A stretch of DNA of 64,000 nt from Phytophthora sp. 'mugwort' (lineage: Eukaryota; Oomycota; Peronosporomycetes; Peronosporales; Peronosporaceae): positions 1,674,001 to 1,738,000 of the forward strand of contig JAUCEF010000007.1 of NCBI GenBank assembly GCA_033558025.1, read 5' to 3'. The notes below the pieces were generated by a model. The model did no database searches, had not been told where the DNA came from, and saw nothing but the letters and a program-made list of their open reading frames with translations. Shown here piece after piece: positions 30,601-40,920 of this stretch (positions are counted from its first letter, which is position 1; each line of letters starts with the position of its first letter). A program made the position numbers and the translations under genes.

Positions 30601-31405
30601 GAAAAGTTTCGACGACATGCGGCAAGAAGTTTTCGTATTACAAGGACTCAAGTTGGTTCAGCTCATTTTCCGCAAACACAAGCTCAATCTCTGGATGCGC
30701 TACTATAGCATTGTATGCGCAGGGAAAGACTGTGGTCTGCTAGAGGTGATCACGGACGCGCAGTCTCTAGATGGTCTCAAGAAGAAGGGCAAGAAGATGA
30801 GCGGTATTGGCACTTCACTGCCCAAAATCTTTGAGCAGGCTTGTGGTCGAGACCCCATCACGGGTGAACATGACCCGGTGCGACTGGAAAGAGCTCGTGC
30901 CAACTTCATCACGAGTATGGCAGCATACAGTCTCTTTTCCTATATCTTTTTGGTCAAAGATCGACACAATGGTAACATCATGTTGGACACTGAAGGCCAT
31001 GTCGTGCACATTGATTTCGGCTTTGTTCTGGGGATCGCCCCTGGCAACACTTTCAGTCTCGAGACAGCCCCGTTCAAGCTCACGCCCGAAATGGTAGAGA
31101 TCATGAGTGGCGAGGGCTTTGACCGGTACCGACAGCTCGTAGCGCAAGGCTTGCTTGCTCTGCATTTGGAAGCCCAACAGTTGTTGTCACTCGTGTACCT
31201 TTCGTCTAAGGACTCGTGCTTCCCATGCTTCAAGGGCCGGTCTCGGGCACGCGTTGTGAGACGATTGAGCCGTCGTCTTTGTATCGGTTGCGGTGTACAA
31301 GACGTCGAGCGCACTGCTGCACGCATAGTCGACAAGAGTAATGGACACCGCGGCACAAGGCAATACGACTGGTTTCAGAAGATTTCTAATGGCATTTTAC
31401 CTTGA
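27647..31405 (+). CDS. Phosphatidylinositol 4-kinase (type III beta-like) with PH-like and FYVE-like regions
   Basis: Lipid kinase of 1,252 residues making PI4P, intronless. The first 190 residues contain a PH-like segment (VSFYVEDELSGNALLIETES then RDQWVQFLGELL). At about 357-445 a Cys-rich module runs from CLRCNKRF through CASCSHRFCRDHC to CMDC and looks like a divergent FYVE-type zinc finger. A helical PIK accessory region follows (FMFVLVLAQLVNNVE and HFDS-like helices). The catalytic domain covers about 960-1190 and contains DMRQEVFVLQ, the catalytic loop KDRHNGNIML (Asp about 1105) and HIDFGFVLG (DFG Asp about 1123). The kinase core is closest to PI4K III beta by eye. The combination with PH-like and FYVE-like parts is unusual and suggests recruitment by phosphoinositides. 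The start lies only 157 bp after the USP stop. Confidence 0.88.
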   Translation: MGMSRCEGLVRIRERVVFRSSPSVHQTEESADDASSDGRARAFGGLSDDVWYWCVSRTSAASLDWFTTDAGTESSDGEDASPSISSSGAVLLTSTRVSSVEAVDGETVKLPEGADSDDNAGVFVTLPIDEQERRRLESVSFYVEDELSGNALLIETESSTQRDQWVQFLGELLPQEEADEAESDDGQEAGDDVVEDFESRSSISMRSLLHQGKAENLMEEGDPFGLLSLTTSALSSMERPGDHESVGKMVTSTAAPGMFAMDHFELMEGTGEEEEIEDTGDSDVSATATDCAADTAVDPSLVIPSSGRAQETPLRERSTSNVTDPLSSSLIKETATTTRNRRHSLGATVGSTPRPATGCLRCNKRFGRLIHTPKVCASCSHRFCRDHCNQWTALTIAEALTLPQVRESVPLGSQVGTARAVPNSELKRVCMDCLVRQQLLTSLQDAGVYYASAVDDAGGLSRLVRWKYFDQGPKHELVRHIRARSLGPLSLLSAMFKYRQQPFMFVLVLAQLVNNVENCMETMDFYWPQFLQWGVVNLPDASPSVRAFYLFFLAATARRSVHLAVKAAWECIAAHWDAMAGGFYKRGNGIVVMLFFVTNVNFGEPRSVLPQLLFSQAPMHQRESFEKLLEQLYEYVRRAYAASQRESPFFEWLLARSKEETVASSRNVQKQLRCGDGFLDPFPLNYHEEAQLLILERRRSGTQHLVETKQRMWNKPAQQIFSDEVRLVRFLVDLCTYLKENISEPSQRKKQLPALLQEMLRGKHIRPEAALPLSGVLAYSHRVVNVLIEEGTVFSTKARAPTLVFFEVIGSSLERDEESSELGNRPTHDTEVDALVDAAVNMENDKDGLLEPEQQEILNYLDGETVRTYVVDLIPASRSESQASLRSSISEDLDGLNHVLPAGCTPPNEKEVTSIYSDEEGDGFGEKEIGGEDGTDTSDSLESANSSQMSKCPFFGERFADTQKRIREESTFSRFHGWALVPVIAKSFDDMRQEVFVLQGLKLVQLIFRKHKLNLWMRYYSIVCAGKDCGLLEVITDAQSLDGLKKKGKKMSGIGTSLPKIFEQACGRDPITGEHDPVRLERARANFITSMAAYSLFSYIFLVKDRHNGNIMLDTEGHVVHIDFGFVLGIAPGNTFSLETAPFKLTPEMVEIMSGEGFDRYRQLVAQGLLALHLEAQQLLSLVYLSSKDSCFPCFKGRSRARVVRRLSRRLCIGCGVQDVERTAARIVDKSNGHRGTRQYDWFQKISNGILP

Positions 31406-31732
31406 TGAAAAGGAGACGATTTGTCAATTTTGCTACAATAACTTACTACTTTGAGGTACTATTTGTGCGTTCATCGGCATTTCCGATGTTGTGGGTTAAA
31501 ATTCTTGTTGGTAAGCCCCGCGTTGAGCGTCGATGGAAACTGCTTTCCGTGGCATCCAGACGATTATTTGTGAACAAGAGTGCTTTCAGCTTGCTGTACT
31601 CGGCTTGATTTTGATGCAAGGGAAAGGATGTATAAAATGGCGGAACATGTACTTCAAGGAAACTATCTAGGCTAGATTTGATCAACGCAGAGACTTTTTT
31701 ATCGTGATTTGTCATATCGCCCGTCACCTTGT

Positions 31733-32782
31733 TCAATGGCGCCGCTTCTTCTTCGAGTGTGTCTTCCTTTTCGAGTCGTGGTCACGGCGGTGGCGATGCT
31801 TGCGGTCTTTCTCCTTCCTGTCCTGATGTTTCTTTTTCGACGAGCTCTTTCGCTTTTTGTCCTTCTTCGACGATGATCGTTCGTCAATGTCCGAGTGTCG
31901 TCGTCTGTTACTGCCCTCGCGCTCTGAGGTAGCATTTGGGCTGCGACTGCGTCGACGCTTCTTGGCTGAGTCACGATGACCACGCGAGCGACTGCGGCTG
32001 CGACTTCGAGATAGCGATCGCTCCCGACGCCGTTGTCCGGCACTGCGACTCCGACTGCGACTACGGCTCTCCGATCGGTCTCTACGTCGAACTCTCGCTT
32101 CACTCGGACTGCGACTGCGGCTTCTGCTGCGACCGCGCGATGACGGACGGCGTGATGTCATTTTTTTGTCATTTTCACCTTCGCTCTCGCTTTCATCCTC
32201 ATCACTTGAAGAATCCTGCAAAAGCAAAATACAACAACAATCACATGGCCGTGTGAGTATTGTTTCAGCAGACGATTGTCAACCTCAACTTGACGCTTAC
32301 CGAGGACGAATCCGACGACACCACGCGCTTCTCCTCTCCTACCAAATGGTTCCGACACTGGAAAGTCAAGTGGCCAACCATTCCACACTGCAACATATTG
32401 ACAAATATAATGAATAATCAGATCACGTATCCGGAAAAACTGGCAAAACATATCGTTGTTTTACCTTCTTGCAGGCGCCGCGAACATCGTTCTGGAAAAG
32501 AAGTCAGCACAAACATGGCAAAAATAAGCAACATATCCTCCCCTAATCTCATAGAAAGTGAAAAAAGTTACCACCCACCGACTTGTTGGAGAGCTTGGCG
32601 AGCGCCATGAGGCCCTTGGCTTGCTCAAACGAGGTCTCGGACGCCTCCCCCTGTTTCTCGTCCTCGGCCGCGTACGGATCGTAGCCAATGGTGTTCTTCC
32701 AGATACCCGTCATCTTAAGCGCCGCGCTGCTGTGCATGCGGTTGTTGTGCGGCATACGCACGCGGCCTGCGGTTGCCGGCAT
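31733..32782 (-). CDS. Zinc-knuckle SR protein, SREK1IP1-like splicing factor
   Basis: Exons on the minus strand 32782-32579, 32491-32465, 32387-32301 and 32215-31733 join in frame to 266 residues. One CCHC knuckle, CKKCGMVGHLTFQC, is built across the junction of the 27-nt second exon and the third exon. It is nearly identical in layout to the knuckle of SREK1-interacting protein 1. After it come SSDSSSDSSSDEDESESEGE and a long Arg-Ser/Arg-Asp domain, then a Lys-rich tail. The N-terminal exon (RVRMPHNNRMHSSAAL, TGIWKNTIGYDPYA) is longer than in animal SREK1IP1 and may bind another spliceosome part. A nuclear, RNA-splicing role is inferred from the family. It is divergent from UXS, with about 245 bp between start codons. 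Confidence 0.85.
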
Positions 32783-33026
32783 CTTCGCTTCAGTCCTTGC
32801 TTTCGGCCTCGCTTTCCAGTGAATAAATGTTTTCTATGCGAAAATATTGTGGTACCGTACTCCTTTTCACCTGTTTTGCAGTATACTTTATCCAGGTCAA
32901 AGGGCATTCAGTGCGCTGTCTGAAATATCGTCAAAATGTGACAAAAAAACACTCGCTCGTCTTTGGTCCCACCAAGGTTTAGAATTGAATAAGACGCCCA
33001 AGCCAGCAAGAGCATTTGTCAGTGAT

Positions 33027-34325
33027 ATGGCTCCCACTGCCTCAATCGCCTCGCCGGAGATGACGCAGAGCGACGACCGCCACCAAGTGGACTCTATGCA
33101 GCAACACGACGAGATGCCCGCGCCCGTGTCACCCGTGGCCATCGTGCCGCGTGAAGAGCCTACGCCGCCGCAGCGCCGCCCGCCTGTGTCGCTGCCTCGT
33201 CAGGTGCAGGAGTGCACCATGCAGCGCATCCTCGTGACGGGCGGCGCCGGCTTCATTGGCATCCACTTGTGCCGCCACCTGCTCGAACAGGGCCACGAGG
33301 TCATCTGCCTCGACAACCTCTTCACGAGCCAACGCGGCAACGTACTGGAGCTGCAGATCCGCTACCCGAACTTTGAGTTTGTGCGTCACGACGTCACGGA
33401 GCCTTACGCGTGTGAAGTGGACCAGATCTACAATCTTGCGTGTCCGGCCTCGCCCGTGCACTACCAGTACAACCCCATAAAGACCACCAAGGTCTCGTTC
33501 ATGGGCGCCATCAACGTGCTCGGTCTGGCCAAACGAGTCAAGGCGCGTGTATTCCAAGCCTCGACTAGTGAAGTCTACGGCGACCCAGAAGTCTCACCGC
33601 AGGTGGAGTCGTATCTAGGCAACGTCGATTGCACCGGTGTGAGAGCGTGCTACGACGAAGGCAAGCGTGTGGCCGAAACGCTCTTCTTCGAGTACCACCG
33701 CACACTGGGCGTGGATATTCGCGTGGCACGCATTTTTAACACGTACGGCCCGGGTATGCACCCGTACGACGGACGTGTCGTAAGCAATTTCATTATGCAA
33801 GCGCTGCAGGGTGAGGACATCACGATCTACGGCTCGGGTAGTCAAACCCGTTCATTCTGCTTCGTGGACGACCTCGTGGATGCCATCGTGCGCTTCATGG
33901 ACTGCAAGACCTCTGTGGGACCTATGAACCTGGGCAATCCGCACGAGATGACTATTCGTGAGCTGGCTGAGATGATTATTCGTCTCACGAATTCTCGCAG
34001 TCGTTTGGTGTTCCGGGACTTGCCCAACAACGATCCTAAACTGCGAAAACCCGATATTACCCTTGCCAGGTACGTTGCTGTTTTGCTATAGTGATTTACG
34101 AATTTTGAGGTTGTAAATAGTGTTAACTTTGATGTGTGGGTTCATTTCCGTTGCTGCAGAACGCATTTGGATTGGAGTCCCCATGTTTGCATCGAAGAAG
34201 GGCTCATGCGCACTATCGCATATTTCCGGGGCTTGGACCTCTCAAAGTACAAGCGACCGACCAACAACACTGCGCATCGAAAGAGTCAGATGGCGAACCA
34301 GGCTAAAGCGGACGCCCGAAACTAA
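33027..34325 (+). CDS. UXS: UDP-glucuronate decarboxylase (UDP-xylose synthase)
   Basis: Converts UDP-glucuronate to UDP-xylose with bound NAD. Exons 33027-34069 and 34160-34325 (GT-AG intron of 90 bp) give 402 residues. The Rossmann loop is [13 protein letters not shown]. Substrate-binding and family blocks include [22 protein letters not shown] and [10 protein letters not shown]; the catalytic Tyr-x3-Lys is [11 protein letters not shown]; then come [20 protein letters not shown] and [12 protein letters not shown]. The first 65 residues are polar, with no transmembrane anchor, so this resembles cytosolic rather than Golgi-anchored UXS. The ATG at 33027 is the first after an upstream stop-free frame that starts at 32847. 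UDP-xylose would feed wall or glycoprotein synthesis. Confidence 0.95.
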
Positions 34326-34703
34326 AGTCGCCACCTATGGATCTGCTGTTTCAGCGCACAAACTTCAACTAACTGGACACCTAGTTAAAGTGGATAGGCG
34401 GCCGGTGCGGCACGAGCCCACACGTCCAAGTACGTACACAGTTTATAAAACACTTTTGACATGTCGGGTTCCTATTATCCTTACAACGACTCTGGCAAAG
34501 AAAAGATTGCTCATTTACCCAGAATAATCCGCCGAGCGGATGCAAATGTACGCGGCAATAAAAAATCACGAAGGGAAAACTCAAGAGCTGTTGTCATTTG
34601 ATCGGGGTGGACGAAAGGTGGGAAGCATCGAAGCTGGCTATTTGTGAAGAAGCACAGGAAACAATGGACACACACCCCGTCTCCACGTCACCGTCTGCCT
34701 ACG

Positions 34704-35884
34704 CTACGAGGATTTGGACGTCGGAAGAGCACCGGCAACTCCATTGTCGTCATTGTCGTCGAGTTCGCCGTTGGCCTCCTGCTCAGCCTTTTCCAAGCGA
34801 GCACGTTCTTCGCGGATCTTGGCCACACCGCCACCCTGGCCGAGCTTTGCGCCAGGGAACTTGACAAGCACAACGCTCATGTTGTCACGACTGCAACTCG
34901 AAAGCAACAGATCAGCCATTAAAGTTGGCACAAAAGCATAGTGACAAAATGGCAAGCTCGATCTTACCTTCCTGCACGAAGACAATTGTCCAGGATCTCT
35001 TCTGCTATTAACTTGAGGTCAGCCTCGCCATTGTTCATGAGCTGACGAATGTAGGCGCAGATTTCGTCATTGCTCATGACGTCCCAGATTCCGTCGCACG
35101 CGAGCACCAGGAACTCCTCCGTTTTGTCAATCTTTTGCACTTCAACATCCGGCTCAGCAGACACCTGTTGCGCCTCGGCGGGCAAGTCGGCACGAGCCTT
35201 GTAGGAAAAGTCGCCCAGCGCTCGCGACACTGCCAGATCTCCGTTCACTCGGTTGCTGCGCACCAGTCCACCAGCGTCCTGGATACGCTTGCGCTCTCCC
35301 GCCTGTATGTCCGCAATAATCAGCAGTCAGTCAGCAGTCCTCCCTACTATATTATCAATGTGTCTCACATTAATAGGTTTGTGATCGAACGACATCTCGA
35401 CCGTGCGGCCGTCCTTGGCCATGACGCTGCGCGAGTCACCCGAGTTGGCCACAATGATGTGTGTGGGCGTGACGAGCGCAGCGATGGCCGTGCAGCCGCT
35501 CTGGTCCGAGCCGTAGTTCTTCTCGAACGTGTCGCGGATGTTCTGGTCCAGACTCATGAAGGCATCGCGCATGGCCTTGCCGATCTTGTCCGGGTCCGCG
35601 CCCTCCGCCTTGCCACCGGGGAACACGTCGCCCTTCATGAAGTCCACCAGCTGCTCTTTAAGCCTCTCGGCCGCCAAATCTGCGGCCAAGCGCCCGCCGT
35701 GGCCGTCGAACACTGCGAAGAGCGAGCAGCCCGACGGTAGCCCTTCTGGGTTAATCTGCGCCACGTGCGCGTCCTCCATGCCCGTGCGCCAGCCCTGCAT
35801 GGTGGCCAGGCCGAACGAGAGGCCGTTGCCCTCTCCACCGTCGGAGTCCTTCTCGGTAATTGGCGTGGCCAGGAAGTTGCCCAT
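34704..35884 (-). CDS. PP2C-family (PPM) protein phosphatase
   Basis: Metal-dependent Ser/Thr phosphatase of 345 residues. Exons on the minus strand 35884-35369, 35302-34968 and 34890-34704 join in frame with GT-AG introns. Signature blocks are all present: GWRTGMEDAHV, FAVFDGHGG, ANSGDSRSVM, SNRVNGDLAVSRALGDF, LACDGIWDVMSNDE and SRDNMSVVLVKF, with the Asp metal ligands in each. The N-terminus MGNFLATP has a Gly2 context that could be N-myristoylated (inference). A Glu/Ala/Asp-rich tail of about 40 residues follows the catalytic domain. The layout matches plant and animal PP2C alpha/beta enzymes. The gene lies tail to tail with UXS and upstream of BET1 on the same strand. Confidence 0.95.
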
Positions 35885-36098
35885 GTCTTGTCGGCGGCTC
35901 TGATCGGCGGTGAAGCTTGTTAGCACGTCCGCTCGGAAGATTTTTGCTCACTTGTGTTCAGTATCGAGATTACCGGTATACCGGTGGGGTTTCATCGATG
36001 GGTTTTGCGAAAAAATCCATGCACGTCTCGGAAGACAAAGGTGGCAATTTTCTAAGAGAAAAAAATGATTAACGTTGAGTTTTGATTTCCAAGTTGTC

Positions 36099-36787
36099 TT
36101 AGTGAGATCGGATAGCGAAGTAGAGCAGCACGAACACTACGACGACGAACATAATGAGGTACAGCATGTGTTTGCTGCCGCCCTGCTCCATCATCGCGCC
36201 AAGCCGCTTCATCGTGCCGCCTAGCAGGCCATCCGTATTGTCGAACTCTTTGCCCTGTATCGCAGAATAAACCCCACGGTTAGTCATTGCACTTGCAACC
36301 AGTGCCCTCGCAAAAACTGTAAAACCGCACCATGCTGTCCAAAAAGCGGTTCTGGTCCACGACCTCGGCATGAATATTGCCTGACAACTAGAATAAATTG
36401 CAGCACCAACGACACGGTCAGTAACAGTCAGCAGATGTATCTGTGCTTCTCCCTAGTGGCTGCCCCCATGCCCACCTACCTGCTTCAGCTGCGTGATCTG
36501 CAGCGATAAGTGGTTGATATGGTCGTCGTTCTGCTCCTCCAGTAGCCGCTTGGCCTGCTCTCCGTTATCCACGTCCCCGCCCAGCTGCAGGCAAAAAAAG
36601 AACACACAAAACTCCTGTTAGCGCCCCGCTCGAGTGATCGATGCCCAGTTGACTGTCGTACCTGCGATCGCGAGGAGGCTCCCGAGAAGAGGGATTCTCG
36701 CGGGGTTGCTCGGCCGTTCGCCATCCGGTTGTACATGAACCCCTGATGTCCCGCAGGGATCACTTTTTGACGCTTGCTGGCAGTCAT
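36099..36787 (-). CDS. BET1: BET1-type Qc-SNARE
   Basis: Small tail-anchored SNARE for ER-Golgi vesicle fusion. Exons on the minus strand 36787-36662, 36584-36480, 36387-36331 and 36254-36099 join in frame to 147 residues, close to BET1 of other eukaryotes. The SNARE helix begins EQNDDHINHLSLQITQLKQL and continues DQNRFLDSMGKEFDNTDGLL and MKRLGAMM, with heptad layers intact. A single C-terminal membrane span (LYLIMFVVVVFVLLYFAI) ends in RSH. The N-terminal 42 residues are basic and unstructured. Introns are 76-92 bp, all GT-AG. Confidence 0.9.
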
Positions 36788-37423
36788 AAGACTTGGCGCA
36801 AACTTGTTGGTCAAAATAGATTTGTATTTCATCCAATCATTATACTACAAGCAAGTTGAAGCAAACAAGACCTGTAATCGGTCATATCTCAGAAGGTATC
36901 TATTTCGGCATATTCGGTCAGCGCAACAATCCTCAGGGTATTTGTATCGATCTTTCCTTCATCGCAGTGATCCAGTTGTCTGGTTTTACTTTTCTCTCGC
37001 CAACAACGTAGCGCCAATATTTACAGTCCAATCTGCGGCAATGACGGTGGTATACGACATGGCAGGTGTCATGGAGTTTACCGAACCGGACGAAGGGAAA
37101 ACGTTGTGGCCGACTGACTGGGCCACGCAATCGAAAATGGCTGTCCGCCAAATAGTTAAGCAAAGTTGCGATCCATAGCGTTTCACCGCAGCACATTAAA
37201 GCGATCCTTTCGGATAAACTCATTCCGACCTCAATGGCATGTCATTGATTCGTTGAGACCCCTTTAACAAGTGTACACTGTAGCAAAATCACTTGACGGA
37301 GGTTCACGTCGCATCGCATTCATTAATTCTGCTTACTTGTTAGTCACTCCGTGCGTTCTGTGCACAAAAATGACGCCACAACACTCACGTTGAGAGTCTC
37401 AACACGATAAAAACAACACTTAA
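36788..37423. other. Spacer between BET1 and ALDH, no gene supported
   Basis: About 640 bp. A 134-codon plus frame (36774-37178) overlaps the BET1 first exon, is rich in rare codon pairs and matches nothing I know; I do not count it as a gene. The interval should contain the BET1 promoter and the ALDH 3' UTR. Confidence 0.4.
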
Positions 37424-39001
37424 TCAAGGCATCGAGTCGTCCGGGCGCTTGATGATCACCGTCTTGTGCTCCAGGTAGTTGCGCAGGCCCAGCTCGCCGT
37501 TCTCACGGCCGATGCCCGAGTCCTTAAAGCCGCCAAACGGAGTGCTACCGTCGAACACGTCGTAGCAGTTCACGTACACTGTTCCCGTGCGGATGCCGTT
37601 GGAGATCTTAATGGCGTTGTCGAGGTTGCTCGTCACAAGTCCAGCGCCGAGACCGTAGACGGAGTCGTTCGCACGCTCAATGACCTCGTCGATGGTCTTG
37701 AACTTGAGGATGCACATGACGGGGCCGAAGATCTCCTCGCGAGCAATTGTCATGTCGTCCGTCACATCTGCGAACACGGTGGGCTCGATGAACCATCCTT
37801 TGTCACCGTGACGCTTGCCCCCGGTGAGCAAACGGGCACCTTCCTTGACACCTTCGTCGATGTAGCCCAAGATCTTCTCGAATTGGGTCTCGTCAATCTG
37901 CGCGCCCTGCTGCGTCGCAGAGCTGAAGGGGTCGCCCACCACACGGGCACTGGCAGCCGCCACGGAGCGGTGCACAAATTCATCGTAGATGCCCTCCTGC
38001 ACGTACACCCGAGTGCCGGCGATGCAGCACTGGCCCTGGTTCAGGAACAGACCTAGCTGCGACTGCTGGATGGCAAGGTCAATGTCAGCATCATCCAGGA
38101 TGATGTTGGCCGACTTGCCACCAAGTTCGAGCGTCACACGCTTTATGTTGCTCACGTGCGACGTGCGCATGATTTGGTAGCCGACCTCCGTCGAGCCCGT
38201 GAAGGCGACCTTGTCGACGTTCGGGTGCTGCGCTAAGTGGCGGCCGGCAAGGGGGCCAACGCCGGGCACAATGTTGATCACACCCCTGGGGAAGCCAGCC
38301 TCCACGATCAGCTCGCCGACACGCAGAGCGGACAGCGGGGTCTGTTCGGCGGGCTTAAGCACAATGGTGTTGCCTGCCGCCAGAGCAGGTCCCAGCTTCC
38401 ACGCCATCATGAGCAGGGGAAAGTTCCACGGGATGATCTGCGCGCACACACCGACGGGCTCGGCCTTGTTGTAGCAGAGGTACGGCCCGGTTATAGGGAT
38501 CATTGTGCCGTGGATCTTGTCGGGCCAGCCGGCGTAATAGCGCAGGGTCTTGAGCACAAGGCCTAGGTCCGCGGCCTTGGCCTCGGCACACGGCTTGCCG
38601 TTGTCGAGCGCCTCTAGAGCGGCGAGTTCGTCGATGCTCTCCTCGATGAGGTCCGCGAGCTTGTTGATAAGGCGGCCCCGCTCCGACGCGGGCATGGTGC
38701 GCCACGGCCCTTCAAAGGCCGCGCGGGCTGCAGCCACGGCAGCGTCAATGTCGGCAGTGCCGGCCTCGGCCACGTCGGCAATCTTTTCCTCCGTTGCAGG
38801 GTTGAACGTCTCAAATGTCTTTCCCGTGAGAGACGGCACGAACTTGCCATTGATCAGTAAGTTGGTTTGCTTGATCGGCATGGGCGTCGAAAAATGGCGC
38901 GACAGGATGAGCGGCGAAGCCTTAGAGACCATGACGGCCGATTTCATGTCTAAGGCGCCGCCCTTGATACGGGGAGCTTGACGCAGGATCTGGCGCTGCA
39001 T
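37424..39001 (-). CDS. ALDH2: Mitochondrial aldehyde dehydrogenase (ALDH1/2 class)
   Basis: NAD-dependent oxidation of aldehydes such as acetaldehyde to acids. Intronless, 525 residues. The first about 38 residues ([24 protein letters not shown]) are Arg/Ser rich and lack acids apart from one Asp, a typical mitochondrial presequence. The class signature blocks are [43 protein letters not shown], the general base in VTLELGGKS and the nucleophile in [11 protein letters not shown] (second Cys about 326, equivalent to Cys302 of human ALDH2). [13 protein letters not shown] and [13 protein letters not shown] complete the fold. The protein ends [14 protein letters not shown] close Inr-like element lies about 40 bp upstream. 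Confidence 0.96.
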   Translation of the reverse strand: MQRQILRQAPRIKGGALDMKSAVMVSKASPLILSRHFSTPMPIKQTNLLINGKFVPSLTGKTFETFNPATEEKIADVAEAGTADIDAAVAAARAAFEGPWRTMPASERGRLINKLADLIEESIDELAALEALDNGKPCAEAKAADLGLVLKTLRYYAGWPDKIHGTMIPITGPYLCYNKAEPVGVCAQIIPWNFPLLMMAWKLGPALAAGNTIVLKPAEQTPLSALRVGELIVEAGFPRGVINIVPGVGPLAGRHLAQHPNVDKVAFTGSTEVGYQIMRTSHVSNIKRVTLELGGKSANIILDDADIDLAIQQSQLGLFLNQGQCCIAGTRVYVQEGIYDEFVHRSVAAASARVVGDPFSSATQQGAQIDETQFEKILGYIDEGVKEGARLLTGGKRHGDKGWFIEPTVFADVTDDMTIAREEIFGPVMCILKFKTIDEVIERANDSVYGLGAGLVTSNLDNAIKISNGIRTGTVYVNCYDVFDGSTPFGGFKDSGIGRENGELGLRNYLEHKTVIIKRPDDSMP

Positions 39002-39040
39002 GGCGAGAATTCGAGGTTTGGCGACGTGTCAGCTAGCGTT

Positions 39041-39056
39041 CAGATTACGGAATGAG
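39041..39056 (-). promoter_or_regulatory. Oomycete Inr-like core upstream of ALDH
   Basis: On the minus strand CTCATTCCGTAATCTG matches the oomycete initiator closely (TCATTYY core, then TA instead of CA) and sits about 40 bp before the ALDH ATG. Confidence 0.42.
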
Positions 39057-39655
39057 TGAGCAGGAATGACGCAGAGTCCCAACCGGAGTGCGTCAATGCG
39101 TTAACGAGCTTCGCAATAGACAACAGAAGACAGACAACGTCAACAGAAGTGGCTATGATAGTGGTCTTTAGTTCGTAAGCGCTGGGGTTTACGGAGTGCG
39201 GCGGCGTTCTAGCACACGATGACAGGGACCTGGGCAACACCTCAGGACCGGCTCCTTTATTTTGTAAGCGCAGCGGTTTACTAGTGAATCCTGTGCGGCA
39301 ACGTTGAAGTTTGTTAAGGTGCATCCGATCAAGTATACCCCCTCTCTTTATATATATAATTGAAAAAAAAAGATAAAAAGTCAGGAACCCATCCAAAATT
39401 GATTAATGCAATCATCACGAGTCGCTAGGTATTGAAATCGATGTCGGAGCCCGAAAGTTCCGACTCGGAGCCCACGAAACGACTATTTCGTCACATCCTT
39501 ACATGTATTTTCCTGGCTGGGAACCTAAATGTGATCGGCGAAAATCGGGGATCAACAACAAAAACTGTATCCACACACAAATAGAATATCCTGTTCTTAA
39601 TTTATTGAGAATGGGCAGCCTCTGATGTTCAATCGAGAAAGCGCAACCAAGCACG
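39057..39655. other. Spacer without recognised gene
   Basis: About 600 bp upstream of both ALDH (minus) and the broken Uma2 gene (plus). A 118-codon minus frame (39040-39396) has no similarity I can name. A short AT dinucleotide stretch lies at about 39350-39360. Confidence 0.35.
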
Positions 39656-39999
39656 ATGAAGACCGCAAACGGCAAGAAGAAAGACCACCAAGACGTGCTT
39701 GCACGAGTCTTGCACGACTTGAAATTGAAGGAGACGTTGTGCCGCGTCAAAGACTACCCTGAAGCAACGTTCGAGCAGCTTAACGAGTACTTGGCGGAGC
39801 ACGGTCCGATCGTGAACCCTGTTTTCGGTGAACAACCTGCGTTCTTTGTTGAAAAAGGACACTTCATTCCCCATCGAATGGTTGTATATGGCAACCAGAA
39901 AGTGGCGGCCAAGATTACAAGACTTTTATATGAATGGGCCACATGGTCTGGTGAAGGCGGTAGTGTGACAACCTCGCAAGGAGCTGTAACAGGGCAGGT

Positions 40000-40463
40000 C
40001 TCGGCTCGGCAAATTCGTAACTGAGCCCAGTCGAGGTCGCCTCGGCTTGGCAAATTCGCAACTCCGCCCTCCAGTCGCCTCAGTCTTCGGCCGTCCAGCC
40101 TCCGCCAAACGGAATGATGACGACGGCGGGGCCCAGCGGGATCGCAGTGGAGGCGCTTGGACGGAGCACACCGCTTCGGCGAAGTACGTCAGCTTCAATG
40201 GCCAGTGCAGCCAGACGAAGTATGACGAATCAAGGAGCAAGAGCACCTCAGAGCCAATAAGGACCCACAATAGCGAGGACAGTCCGGCAGCTGGCTGGAA
40301 ACTGGTGGGTGCCAAGGATGGGCTCAAGATATCGAACCGCCGACGTTGAAGAACGGGCTGGCGGCTGGACGACCGAAGACTGAGGCGACTGGAGGGCGGA
40401 GTTGCGAATTTGCCAAGCCGAGGAGACCTCGACTGGGCTGTGTTACGCATTTGCCGAGACGAG
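40000..40463. repeat. Snap-back inverted repeat, two 101-bp arms
   Basis: Positions 40000-40100 pair with the reverse complement of 40363-40463 over the full 101 bp with about six mismatches by eye, separated by 262 bp. The 26-base stretch around TTGGCAAATTCGCAACTCCG is perfect in both arms. The arm itself holds a partial internal repeat (GGCAAATTCG occurs twice in each arm). A transcript through it would fold into a long hairpin. Confidence 0.88.
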
Positions 40464-40830
40464 AACACGTCGACTGCGACCTGAAGCAAGACGTCAAACG
40501 ACGACCGAGGACTCCGGCAGTGAGCCGAAGAGACCTTGAACGAACGGACGAAGCGAGGACCCGGCTGGCGAACGGGGGTGAGGACGAACGAGCGGACTAC
40601 GGCTTGGTCGAGCCAGGTGGGGTGGACACAAGCAAGTGGCAACGCGAAGTGCAGAAATATAGGACAGCCGTGTCTGTCCGAGTTCGCTGGTTGACTGCGT
40701 TGCAGGACTGGCGCCCGAGGCGTAAGTCCAAGTGGTTAAGCGTGCGTCGGCCCGAGTGCTTCATTTCGAGTTGCTTGCGCGTGGAAGCGGAACGAGACCC
40801 GCTGACTGGTGGTAGGAGCGAGGACGAACG

Positions 40831-40920
40831 ATACGATACGATACGATACGATACGATACGATACGATACGATACGATACGATACGATACGATACGATACG
40901 ATACGATACGATACGATACG
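40831..40920. repeat. (ATACG)18 pentanucleotide array
   Basis: Eighteen perfect ATACG units, followed by one TTACG and one more ATACG unit. It lies inside the solo LTR, just upstream of its poly(A)-like signal. In one plus frame it translates as repeating RYDTI, which is not evidence of a gene. The length probably varies between strains. Confidence 0.97.

Noticed and set aside
33129..33557. A 142-codon minus frame inside UXS
   Set aside because: Antisense shadow of a GC-rich coding exon; no recognisable domain.
36774..37178. A 134-codon gene between BET1 and ALDH
   Set aside because: It overlaps the BET1 first exon in antisense, has no similarity I recognise and no promoter-like core; likely chance.
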